Source: Pseudomonas sp.
GTDB lineage: Bacteria > Pseudomonadota > Gammaproteobacteria > Pseudomonadales > Pseudomonadaceae
Reading direction: 5' to 3'
Length of the DNA stretch: 64,000 bases
NCBI RefSeq assembly: GCF_030684895.1
Contig: NZ_JAUXXP010000001.1
Coordinates: 62,001 to 126,000 of the forward strand
The translations under genes were made by a program, and so were the position numbers. The notes under the pieces were generated by a model. That model was not told where the DNA came from. It ran no database searches and worked only from the letters and a program-made list of their open reading frames with translations. Each line of letters starts with the position of its first letter. The stretch's first letter is position 1. Positions 23,477 to 31,293 of the stretch are shown piece after piece.

Positions 23477-26292
23477 AGGCTCGGCACGGGATCTCGCCGT
23501 TGTGCGTAGTCGATAAAGCTCATCAGGTTGCGGCTCTTCAGCAGCGGCAGCAAGGCATGGTCATTCAGCGACAAGCCAAACCACTTCTGATTAACCCCGC
23601 CGGTGCAGCCGTACATGATCAGCTTGCCACGGCCATTGGTGAGGAAGCCCTGGGACAGGTCCACACAGCGCCCGGCGTACTTCAACTGGGGCAGAGCAGC
23701 AAAGTCCCAGGCTTGTGTATCGCGCTGCGCATCGCAGTCGCTGAGGCTGATGTCGTTGGTTGCCGTCAGGCATTTGCTCGGCTGTGCAACGCTGCGAATA
23801 CGCCCGCTGGCATCGACCAGCCACTGTTCATCAACTCCGCCCGCGCACTGCGCCTTGGCCGCTACGTAGGGGCTCCACACACCCTCCTTCAGCTCCGCGC
23901 GTACACAGTTGCCATTGTTCATGGTGAAGCTTTGCGGCGCTGGGAGCAGAGGGCGCTGATCAAACTGCAGGGTTAGCAATAGCGCGTCGAGTGCCGCGCG
24001 CGCGGCATCACTGCTCGCCAGTCGAGAACCATGGGCATCCAGCCAGCGGTTCAGGCGCAGTGCACGCTCCTCCTGACTTTTCAGCCGCTGCATCACCTGC
24101 AGAGCAGTCGCCGACAGCCCCTCCGTTTGCTCGGCATAGCTGTCATAGAGCAGACGAGCCTCGCCGGTTAAGGCCAGCACCGGCTGGTTGGCAATCGCCT
24201 CCAACGCCGCTTGCAGCTTCGGCCGCTCTTCGTTGAACAGCGCCTTGAAACGCTCCTCGCGACCCACCACTACGGGAGCCGGCATCGCGGGTAAGCCCTG
24301 AGCAATGGCCAGGCTGGCCAGATCAACCGGGTTGTCGCCCGGTGCCTCGCGGCACTGCAGGGTAGCCGCCAGCGGCCGCTCGGCCTGCGCCAGGTTGATA
24401 TGCAGCTTGTTGGCGTTGCTGCCCATGCGCAGCGGAGCAATGGCGATGCGCTGGCTGGCGCCGCCGACAAACTCTACTTTCAACCAGCACTGCTTGCTGG
24501 CCGCAGCGTCATTGGGGGCAGGCAGGTCATATACCTGGCCCCAGTTACCACGCAGCGCCGGGTAGAGCACGCCGCTGTTGGCCACCGGGTCATAGCCGCC
24601 GAGGAGAGTGAAAACCGGCACCCCGAACAGACGTGGCTTGCGGTAGTTGCCATCGGCGCTGTTGTACCAGACCTGATTCGAGCTCGGCACCTTGGGCTGG
24701 TTGACCTCCATCTTTCGCGTGCTCGCATCCCACTTGCGGTAGCCCGTAGGCGAATCGGTTGCCCAGACTGCACGGTTATTCAGGTTGGGCTGAATCCAGT
24801 TCTTGGTGCTGTAGCCGGTGTAATGGGTATAGCTGGACAACGCACTGGTGAAATCGCCGCCCGACATGGCATCAGGCGCAAATGCATAGGCGTCGGCAAA
24901 CAGCGGTGTACCGCTCATGGCTGCGCTCTTGTTACGCGCCCACAGCAGGTTGGCGCGCATGCGCTTGCGGTAGGCGATATAGCCCCAGCCGCTGTCGTGA
25001 TGATGCACGGCCAGAAAATAGTTGCCGTCTTTCTCGCCCGGATAATGGCCTATGCCGTAGTGGTGACCGATTTCATGGCTGAATTCATTCCCCACCGAGC
25101 TGTACAGCGTGAGGATGCCATTGCCACCGCTCAATCCATGGCTCTGTACGCCATTGGTGTAATTGCCGGCAGCATGGTGCGCCACCGCGCTCTGCGTCAG
25201 TTGCGGCTGCTGCTGGCTGACCATTCCCGCACTGGTGATACCCCAATTGGCCAGATTGATCCCGGTGCTGAAGGTCGATTTAGCGGTGTTCTCACGCATA
25301 TCGCCGCTGTAAACATCGCCGTTCACCGCACTCGCCGTGTCATAGATAACGCCGCTGCCGACCATCACCCGATCCAGCTTGACGTCTTCGTAATAGCTTG
25401 CCAGCAGACGGGCCACAGGCACGGTCTGGAAGTACTCGGTAGCGGCCTGGGCAGTGCGTGCGCGAAACCAGTGACCATTACCGGTAGGCGGCTCGGTCAG
25501 CATGCCCAAGCGAATCGACTGCACCACCAACTCGGCCGGCGCGGCAAAATCGAAGGCCGCAGCGCTGCGCTCGCCACGCCGGCCGCGCTCATCGATAACC
25601 TGCAGGCTCATCCCCGGCCGGACCCAATCCCAAGGCAACACCGCAGACCAGGCACGCCGTGAATAAACCACATCAGGGCGACTATCCGCCCCGGTGCGAT
25701 CCGCCCTGGGCAACCGGTCCGGCTCGCTCAATACCAGCTCACCTTTGAGATCACCGTCCACCGTCACCTGCACACGCAGCTGTTGCGGCAGCGGCTCTGT
25801 CGGCAGCGGGGTTACCAGCAACAGCGCCTCACGCTCGCTGGTTAGGCGCGGCATGTTCTTCGCCTCGTTGCCCTGCGGATCGACCGAATGGCTCTGCACG
25901 AACTGCAGCATGGCCGCCAGATCACCGCTCAGATCATTGCGCACCGCGCGCGGCTGGCCGTCTGCCGCAACATCGTAAAAGCCCTGCGCATTGACCTCAT
26001 CAACCACCGCAGCGGGCGGCTCGGGGAAGGTCTCACCAGGCGGTGGCGCAACCACCGGCGGCTCTACTGGAGGGATCACTGGCGGCGTGACGGGCGGCTC
26101 CACGACCGGGGGTTCAACGGGCGGCACCACAGGTGGCGCGACCGGCGGCGTAACCACGGGCGGCTCAGTCGCCGGCGGACGACTGCCAGTGTTATTACCG
26201 CCGCCACTGCTGCTTCCACCACCGCCGCCACCTAGATCCAGACAACCTGTCAGATTAACCAGCGCCAGCAACAACAGGCTTACACGAAGCAT
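23473..26292 (-). CDS. M66-like metalloprotease lipoprotein with C-terminal lectin-like repeat
   Basis: This 939-residue protein starts with a lipoprotein signal (LTGC, Cys17), then a Gly/Ser-rich stretch and a Pro-Val-Glu repeat linker (about 40-90) that would span the distance from the membrane. The catalytic signature HEIGHHYGIGH is at 406-416, the HExxHxxGxxH of metzincin-type zinc proteases; the surrounding sequence (GNEFSHEIGHHYGIGHYPGE region) resembles StcE/TagA mucin-cleaving M66 enzymes. The C-terminal 130 residues have two QxW-type repeats (DEQWLVD, NQKWFG with paired Cys residues), like ricin-type lectin domains. It probably cleaves glycoproteins at the cell surface. Confidence 0.8.
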   Translation of the reverse strand: MLRVSLLLLALVNLTGCLDLGGGGGGSSSGGGNNTGSRPPATEPPVVTPPVAPPVVPPVEPPVVEPPVTPPVIPPVEPPVVAPPPGETFPEPPAAVVDEVNAQGFYDVAADGQPRAVRNDLSGDLAAMLQFVQSHSVDPQGNEAKNMPRLTSEREALLLVTPLPTEPLPQQLRVQVTVDGDLKGELVLSEPDRLPRADRTGADSRPDVVYSRRAWSAVLPWDWVRPGMSLQVIDERGRRGERSAAAFDFAAPAELVVQSIRLGMLTEPPTGNGHWFRARTAQAATEYFQTVPVARLLASYYEDVKLDRVMVGSGVIYDTASAVNGDVYSGDMRENTAKSTFSTGINLANWGITSAGMVSQQQPQLTQSAVAHHAAGNYTNGVQSHGLSGGNGILTLYSSVGNEFSHEIGHHYGIGHYPGEKDGNYFLAVHHHDSGWGYIAYRKRMRANLLWARNKSAAMSGTPLFADAYAFAPDAMSGGDFTSALSSYTHYTGYSTKNWIQPNLNNRAVWATDSPTGYRKWDASTRKMEVNQPKVPSSNQVWYNSADGNYRKPRLFGVPVFTLLGGYDPVANSGVLYPALRGNWGQVYDLPAPNDAAASKQCWLKVEFVGGASQRIAIAPLRMGSNANKLHINLAQAERPLAATLQCREAPGDNPVDLASLAIAQGLPAMPAPVVVGREERFKALFNEERPKLQAALEAIANQPVLALTGEARLLYDSYAEQTEGLSATALQVMQRLKSQEERALRLNRWLDAHGSRLASSDAARAALDALLLTLQFDQRPLLPAPQSFTMNNGNCVRAELKEGVWSPYVAAKAQCAGGVDEQWLVDASGRIRSVAQPSKCLTATNDISLSDCDAQRDTQAWDFAALPQLKYAGRCVDLSQGFLTNGRGKLIMYGCTGGVNQKWFGLSLNDHALLPLLKSRNLMSFIDYAQRRDPVPSL

Positions 26293-26764
26293 GATTTCTC
26301 AACCTTATTCTGGAAAATCGTAATAGCGGCCGCACAGTCACCCAGGCCGCGCAGAGGCAGCTCGACATAGGGGTAAACGTCATGGGATAGGCAGAAGTAG
26401 CGGGCGAGAACACGCGGGAGTGGTAACCCCTGAAAAACTCGAAACATGCGAGCGGCTCGATATGGTTTCGCGCATCCATGCACTCGATGATTTTCCTATG
26501 CGCCGTCACCTTGAATGGAAACCGGCATAAGCGAGCGCGCGAGCATAATTAAAGCTGCTAAGCCGGTCAGTTTTCTGACTGATCGCTGTGATAGTTCTCA
26601 CAGATTGACTGCGCATCAGTGGCGACTGCCACTAGCCCCCGCAGACCGCTGTGCCGAGCGCACTGTTCATTCAACGCACGGTTTGGCTGGCACCTCTTCT
26701 CCAACCTTGGAATACTTCGGCCCATTGCGCATAGAACCACTCCGAACCTCTCAAGCAGAACCCA
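26293..26764. other. gene-free interval upstream of the M66 gene
   Basis: Short ORFs on both strands here look like chance frames. The interval must hold the promoter of the minus-strand protease gene and, at its right end, sequence that once lay upstream of hsdM. Nothing else recognisable was seen. Confidence 0.45.
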
Positions 26765-26820
26765 ATGACCAAAGAGCAGTTACAGAAGCTCGAAACCGAT
26801 CTTTGGCGCGCCGCCGATAG
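26765..26820 (+). pseudogene. hsdM remnant, N-terminal 18 codons
   Basis: The frame MTKEQLQKLETDLWRAAD is the canonical start of a type I restriction-modification HsdM subunit (the family normally continues with a NLRANS-type segment). Here it ends within a junction at about 26818, and the frame stops shortly after with TGA at 26831-26833. The next sequence is an hsdR fragment in the opposite orientation, so this is a rearrangement end, not a gene. Confidence 0.7.
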
Positions 26821-26990
26821 GCGGTCTGCTTGAACTCTTCGCGCAGCTTGTCGAAGTCGATTTTGCTCAGGTCCCAGGTGCGGCCCTTGCGCACGATCTG
26901 GTAAGCGCCTTGCGGTTCTTGCTGATGGAAGGCTTCGGCGTTATCCACCACCACGCTTTCATCCAGCAGCTCGTCGATACGCCGGGTCAC
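26818..26990 (-). pseudogene. hsdR remnant
   Basis: On the minus strand the frame TRRIDELLDESVVV, QIVRKGRTWDLSKIDFDKLR and EEFKQTAY matches a conserved region in the C-terminal half of EcoEI/EcoKI-type HsdR restriction subunits, where WDLS and the K-x-EF-K segment recur. The match ends at TAY, about base 26818, directly against the inverted hsdM N-terminal fragment. Its right edge joins the hsdM C-terminal fragment at about 26990 in a different frame. No helicase motifs are present. Confidence 0.7.
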
Positions 26991-27567
26991 TGTTGAGGCG
27001 GGTCAGTTCGTCATTCATGGCCAGCAGGCCGTCGATAAATTCCTCTTCGGTCTTGCCGTCTTCCTCGATCACCACGCCGACATAGCGGCCGGGGTTGAGC
27101 GAGTAGTCCTGCTCTTTTACTTCTTCCGGGTTGGCCAGCTTGCACAGGCCGGTGACGTCTTCGTATTGGGCAGCGGGAAAACGCTCTTGCAGCCAGTGAA
27201 TATGCTGGAAGTAGCTTTCCGCCCCCTTCACTTCGCCATGAAGTTTTTCCAGGGCGGTTTTCAGCGCCTTGGTTTCGCGGTCGGTGCTGCCGCGTTTGCC
27301 TTCGGCTTTGGCGGCTTCGGCCAGGCGCTTTTCGTGCTGGCGCACGGCCTTGTCCAGACGCTTGAGGTTGGCATGCAGGCCGGCGAAGAAAGGGTCGAAA
27401 GTTGCGCGCAGGGCATGCTGGGCCTGGTTCTTCGCATCCACCTCGGCATCGTCCAGGTGCTTGGCCTGGTAGGCGGCGTAGGCATCCTGCAGCGGCTTGA
27501 GTTCGATCCATTGCTCACGCAGGGCTTGCACCGCTGCGCGGCCTTCGGCTTGATATTTGCCCGATAG
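26991..27567 (-). pseudogene. hsdM remnant, C-terminal part
   Basis: About 190 codons on the minus strand encode the end of a type I methyltransferase subunit. The diagnostic part is VTGLCKLANPEEVKEQDYSL followed by NPGRYVGVVIEEDGKTEEEF; the SLNPGRYVGV element is a hallmark of HsdM C-termini. Upstream of that is a charged helical region (KRLDKAVRQHEKRL). The catalytic NPPF and SAM-binding regions are absent. The frame runs into the hsdR piece and stops (TGA) within it. The fragment begins next to the tRNA-Arg terminator. Confidence 0.75.
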
Positions 27568-27580
27568 TTATCGCCAAACG

Positions 27581-27612
27581 AAAAAGCCCCGGATTTTCAT
27601 CCGGGGCTTTTT
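27581..27612 (-). terminator. terminator after tRNA-Arg(CCG)
   Basis: On the minus strand AGCCCCGGAT pairs with ATCCGGGGCT around a four-base loop and is followed by TTTTT; an A tract on the other side makes it bidirectional. It starts 11 bases after the end of the tRNA gene. Confidence 0.88.
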
Positions 27613-27622
27613 GCTTTGAAGA

Positions 27623-27699
27623 TGGCGCACCAGGCGGGATTCGAACCCACGACCCCTGCCTTCGGAGGGCAGTACTCTATCCAGCTGAGCTACTGGTGC
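27623..27699 (-). tRNA. tRNA-Arg, anticodon CCG
   Basis: The minus-strand sequence folds as a normal 77-base tRNA: the acceptor stem is GCACCAG with CTGGTGC, the D arm has AGCTCAGCTGGATAGAG, and the T arm has the TTCGAATCC loop. The anticodon arm is CTGCC-CTCCGAA-GGCAG, placing CCG as the anticodon, which decodes CGG. The 3' CCA is encoded. It is followed by a terminator and then by the hsdM/hsdR remnant, a common arrangement because genomic islands integrate at tRNA 3' ends; I found no duplicated tRNA end in the window. Confidence 0.95.
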
Positions 27700-28047
27700 A
27701 GCGCGGGCGCAATCATACGCATCTCGCTGGCGGGCGTCCATGTTGCTGCCTTGTTCGCAATTCTGCACGGCAGTGACTGGCCAGCTGTCTAGCCACATAA
27801 AGCGGGTGAATACGTGCAATATTCCGTTAATTTTTTCGAACAGGCTATTGCCCTTTACCCCTTGTGACCCTAGGATTCGTTTGAGATTTCAAACGCTCTT
27901 GCTAAAACTGTGTGCAATTCCGGGTGATTGGTCATCCGAGGGGCATACATCAGCAGCCAGGGTGCACACACCGAACCTACACGCGCCGCTTGGCGGCGCA
28001 CCCAGCGCAAGTGCCGATACCAGGGTGTCGGAATTTAGGAGACTGCC
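27700..28047. other. intergenic region between tRNA-Arg and gabD
   Basis: This region contains the divergent promoters of tRNA-Arg and gabD. An open frame at 27740-28057 has no ribosome site and no coding character. A GCCGC-TTGG-CGGC hairpin occurs near 27990. No binding site could be assigned to a named regulator. Confidence 0.5.
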
Positions 28048-29496
28048 ATGCAACTGAAAGACACCCAGCTGTTCCGTCAGCAGGCTTATATCGACGGCAC
28101 TTGGCTGGACGCCGACAGCGGCCAGACCATCAAGGTCAACAACCCGGCCACCGGCGAAATCATCGGTACGGTGCCGAAGATGGGCGCAGCGGAAACCCGT
28201 CGCGCCATCGAAGCCGCCGACCGTGCGCTGCCGGCCTGGCGTGCCCTGACCGCCAAAGAGCGCTCGAACAAGTTGCGCCGCTGGTTTGAACTGCTGATCG
28301 AGAACCAGGACGACCTCGGCCGCCTGATGACGCTGGAGCAGGGCAAGCCGCTGGCCGAAGCCAAGGGCGAGATCGTTTACGCAGCCTCCTTTATTGAGTG
28401 GTTCGCCGAAGAAGCCAAGCGCGTGTATGGCGACGTGATTCCGGGCCACCAGCCGGATAAGCGCCTGATCGTAATCAAGCAACCCATCGGCGTGACCGCG
28501 GCCATCACGCCGTGGAACTTCCCTGCGGCGATGATCACCCGTAAAGCCGGCCCGGCTCTGGCCGCCGGTTGCACCATGGTGATCAAGCCCGCGTCGCAGA
28601 CGCCGTTCTCCGCCCTGGCCCTGGTTGCTCTGGCCGAGCGTGCCGGCATTCCGAAAGGCGTATTGAGTGTGGTCACCGGCAGCGCCGGCGAAGTTGGCGG
28701 TGAGCTGACCAGCAACCCGATCGTGCGCAAACTGAGCTTCACCGGCTCGACCGAAATCGGTCGCCAACTGATGGCCGAATGCGCCAAGGACATCAAGAAG
28801 GTCTCGCTGGAACTGGGCGGCAACGCGCCGTTTATCGTGTTCGATGACGCCGACCTGGATAAAGCCGTCGAAGGTGCGCTGATCTCCAAATACCGCAACA
28901 ACGGCCAGACCTGCGTCTGCGCCAACCGCCTGTACATTCAGGACGGCGTATATGACGCCTTCGCCGAGAAGCTGGCCGCCGCTGTGACCAAGCTGCAGAT
29001 CGGCAACGGTCTGGATGAAGGCACCACTACCGGCCCGCTGATCGACGACAAGGCCGTGGCCAAGGTCCAGGAACACATCGCCGACGCCCTGAGCAAAGGC
29101 GCGCGCCTGCTCACCGGTGGCAAGCCGCACGCACTGGGCGGCAGCTTCTTCGAGCCGACCATTCTGGTCGACGTGCCGAACAACGCTGCAGTGGCCAAGG
29201 AAGAAACCTTTGGCCCGCTGGCACCGCTGTTCCGCTTCAAGGACGAGGCCGACGTGATCGCCATGTCCAATGACACCGAGTTCGGCCTGGCCTCGTATTT
29301 CTACGCCCGCGACCTGGGTCGCGTGTTCCGCGTGGCGGAAGCCCTGGAATACGGTATGGTCGGCGTTAACACCGGGTTGATCTCCAATGAAGTCGCGCCG
29401 TTCGGCGGCGTGAAAGCTTCGGGCCTCGGCCGTGAAGGCTCGAAGTACGGCATTGAGGATTACCTGGAAATCAAATACCTCTGCCTGGGTATCTAA
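28048..29496 (+). CDS. gabD: NADP+-dependent succinate-semialdehyde dehydrogenase
   Basis: This is a 482-residue aldehyde dehydrogenase with the family's normal length. It oxidises succinate semialdehyde, made by GabT, to succinate. The N-terminal part has TPWNFPAAMITRKAGPALA, typical of GabD. The catalytic Cys is C289 in NNGQTCVCANR, and the general-base Glu lies in SLELGGNAPF. The C-terminus reads GREGSKYGIEDYLEIKYLCLG, the GabD ending. The ATG at 28048 has TTAGGAGA upstream. gabT follows after 177 bases that include a terminator-like hairpin, so the two genes may be separately adjustable. Confidence 0.96.
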   Translation: MQLKDTQLFRQQAYIDGTWLDADSGQTIKVNNPATGEIIGTVPKMGAAETRRAIEAADRALPAWRALTAKERSNKLRRWFELLIENQDDLGRLMTLEQGKPLAEAKGEIVYAASFIEWFAEEAKRVYGDVIPGHQPDKRLIVIKQPIGVTAAITPWNFPAAMITRKAGPALAAGCTMVIKPASQTPFSALALVALAERAGIPKGVLSVVTGSAGEVGGELTSNPIVRKLSFTGSTEIGRQLMAECAKDIKKVSLELGGNAPFIVFDDADLDKAVEGALISKYRNNGQTCVCANRLYIQDGVYDAFAEKLAAAVTKLQIGNGLDEGTTTGPLIDDKAVAKVQEHIADALSKGARLLTGGKPHALGGSFFEPTILVDVPNNAAVAKEETFGPLAPLFRFKDEADVIAMSNDTEFGLASYFYARDLGRVFRVAEALEYGMVGVNTGLISNEVAPFGGVKASGLGREGSKYGIEDYLEIKYLCLGI

Positions 29497-29520
29497 TCCT
29501 GGCGACGTAGCAGTAACCCC

Positions 29521-29558
29521 GCCGAAGACGCACGAGAGCGCTGCGCCTTCGGCTTTTA
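29521..29558 (+). terminator. terminator or attenuator between gabD and gabT
   Basis: A hairpin of 12 base pairs with one A-C mismatch (GCCGAAGACGCA with TGCGCCTTCGGC, nine-base loop) is followed by TTTTAT. It starts 25 bases after the gabD stop and precedes gabT, and would lower read-through between the two genes. Confidence 0.7.
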
Positions 29559-29673
29559 TATGGACATAGCTGTGGCCGAGCGTGCTGAGACAGTCGATCA
29601 TCGAATACTGCCAAGCCGCCGCCGGTGACACATCCTTGAACCACGCCGAGATAAATCGGCGAATGAGGACATC

Positions 29674-30954
29674 ATGAGCAAGACCAACGAATCCTTGATG
29701 CAACGCCGCACCGCTGCCGTTCCGCGCGGCGTGGGCCAGATCCACCCGATCTTCGCTGAGTCGGCGAAGAACGCCACCGTGACCGACGTTGAAGGTCGCG
29801 AATTTATCGACTTCGCCGGCGGCATCGCGGTACTCAACACCGGCCACCTGCACCCGAAAGTGATTGCTGCGGTGCAGGAACAGCTGACCAAGCTGACCCA
29901 CACCTGCTTCCAGGTGCTGGCGTACGAGCCCTACGTCGAGCTGTGCGAGAAGGTCAACGCCAAGGTCCCGGGCGATTTCGCCAAGAAGACCCTGCTGGTC
30001 ACCACCGGCTCCGAAGCGGTGGAAAACGCGGTGAAGATTGCCCGCGCTGCCACTGGCCGCGCTGGCGTGATCGCCTTCACCGGCGGTTACCACGGCCGCA
30101 CCATGATGACCCTGGGTCTGACCGGTAAGGTCGTGCCGTACTCGGCCGGCATGGGCCTGATGCCCGGCGGCATCTTCCGCGCTCAGTACCCGTGCGAGCT
30201 GCATGGCGTGAGCACGGATGATGCGATCGCCAGCATCGAGCGCATCTTCAAGAACGACGCCGAGCCGCGCGATATCGCCGCGATCATCATCGAGCCAGTG
30301 CAGGGCGAGGGCGGTTTCTACGTCGCGCCGAAAGACTTCATGCTGCGCCTGCGCGCCCTCTGTGATCAGCACGGCATCCTGCTGATCGCCGACGAAGTGC
30401 AGACCGGCGCCGGCCGTACCGGCACCTTCTTCGCCATGGAGCAGATGGGCGTTGCCGCCGACCTGACCACCTTTGCCAAATCCATCGCCGGCGGTTTCCC
30501 GGTGGCCGGTGTGTGCGGCAAGGCTGAATACATGGACGCCATCGCTCCAGGTGGCCTGGGCGGTACTTACGCCGGCAGCCCGATTGCCTGCGCCGCAGCC
30601 CTGGCCGTGATGCAAGTGTTCGAGGAAGAGCAGCTGCTGGATCGCTGCAAGGCGGTTGGCGAGCGTCTGGTCACGGGCCTCAAAGCCATCCAGACCAAGC
30701 ACAAGGCCATAGGTGATGTGCGCGCCCTGGGTGCGATGATCGCCGTCGAGCTGTTCGAGGGCGGCGACCTGCACAAGCCAAACGCCGCGCTGACCGCTGC
30801 CGTGGTGGCCAAGGCACGCGACAAGGGCCTGATCCTGCTGTCCTGCGGCACCTACGGTAACGTCTTGCGCGTACTGGTCCCGCTGACCGCCGAAGACGCG
30901 CTGCTCGACAAGGGCCTGGCGATCATCGCCGAGTGCTTCGCCGAACTGGCCTAA
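29674..30954 (+). CDS. gabT: 4-aminobutyrate transaminase
   Basis: A 426-residue PLP enzyme of the class III aminotransferase family that converts 4-aminobutyrate and 2-oxoglutarate to succinate semialdehyde and glutamate. The PLP-binding Lys is K269 in TTFAKSIAGGFPVAGV; IADEVQTGAGRTG holds the Asp that contacts the PLP ring; TGSEAVENAVKIARAATGR is the phosphate-binding region. Its length and start (MSKTNESLMQRRTAAVPRGV) agree with Pseudomonas GabT. It follows gabD, and the pair make up the GABA shunt. A terminator comes 20 bases after its stop. Confidence 0.96.
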   Translation: MSKTNESLMQRRTAAVPRGVGQIHPIFAESAKNATVTDVEGREFIDFAGGIAVLNTGHLHPKVIAAVQEQLTKLTHTCFQVLAYEPYVELCEKVNAKVPGDFAKKTLLVTTGSEAVENAVKIARAATGRAGVIAFTGGYHGRTMMTLGLTGKVVPYSAGMGLMPGGIFRAQYPCELHGVSTDDAIASIERIFKNDAEPRDIAAIIIEPVQGEGGFYVAPKDFMLRLRALCDQHGILLIADEVQTGAGRTGTFFAMEQMGVAADLTTFAKSIAGGFPVAGVCGKAEYMDAIAPGGLGGTYAGSPIACAAALAVMQVFEEEQLLDRCKAVGERLVTGLKAIQTKHKAIGDVRALGAMIAVELFEGGDLHKPNAALTAAVVAKARDKGLILLSCGTYGNVLRVLVPLTAEDALLDKGLAIIAECFAELA

Positions 30955-30977
30955 GCACGCAGCGTTAGACCAGCCAT

Positions 30978-31005
30978 AAAAAAGACCCGCTTCGGCGGGT
31001 CTTTT
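30978..31005 (+). terminator. terminator after gabT
   Basis: AAAAGACCCGC and GCGGGTCTTTT pair around a TTCG tetraloop, a textbook stable terminator. A run of T follows on each side's transcript, so it could act in both directions. Confidence 0.9.
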
Positions 31006-31293
31006 GCTTTCGGCGATTGAGTAGGCCATCGAGCTGATAGCCAGGTGTTATTGGTAGATAACAATTCATAGCCTGCACCATGCCGCTCGACACAGCCTTA
31101 GCGGCTGCCTCTGCGGCGCTTTGTAGGACAACCAGACCGCTCTAGCACGGCCTATTCAGACCGCATAAGAAAGTTGACGAGTTGTTCAGCACTTCGTCGG
31201 CCGACGCTGGTTTTAAAGTGGCCAGCCCTTACACTGCGCGCCGTCATACCGCTGACGCCATTATTTTGCCATCACGCTTCCCCTGAGGTTTTC
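31006..31293. other. intergenic region upstream of the HDOD gene
   Basis: There is no credible gene between the gabT terminator and the HDOD gene. The interval should hold that gene's promoter. A CAGACCGC element occurs twice, near 31133 and 31157, without an obvious function. Confidence 0.45.

Noticed and set aside
27623..27699. The tRNA as a flank of a still-intact genomic island
   Set aside because: No integrase gene and no second copy of the tRNA 3' end were seen in the window; only a decayed hsd fragment remains.
27568..27819. An 83-codon frame covering the tRNA-Arg gene
   Set aside because: The frame is an artefact of the tRNA and terminator sequence.
27889..31029. A 1046-codon open frame on the minus strand across gabD and gabT
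   Set aside because: It is the antisense of two well-supported enzymes. High GC codon use leaves the opposite strand free of stop codons; no ribosome site or domain supports it.
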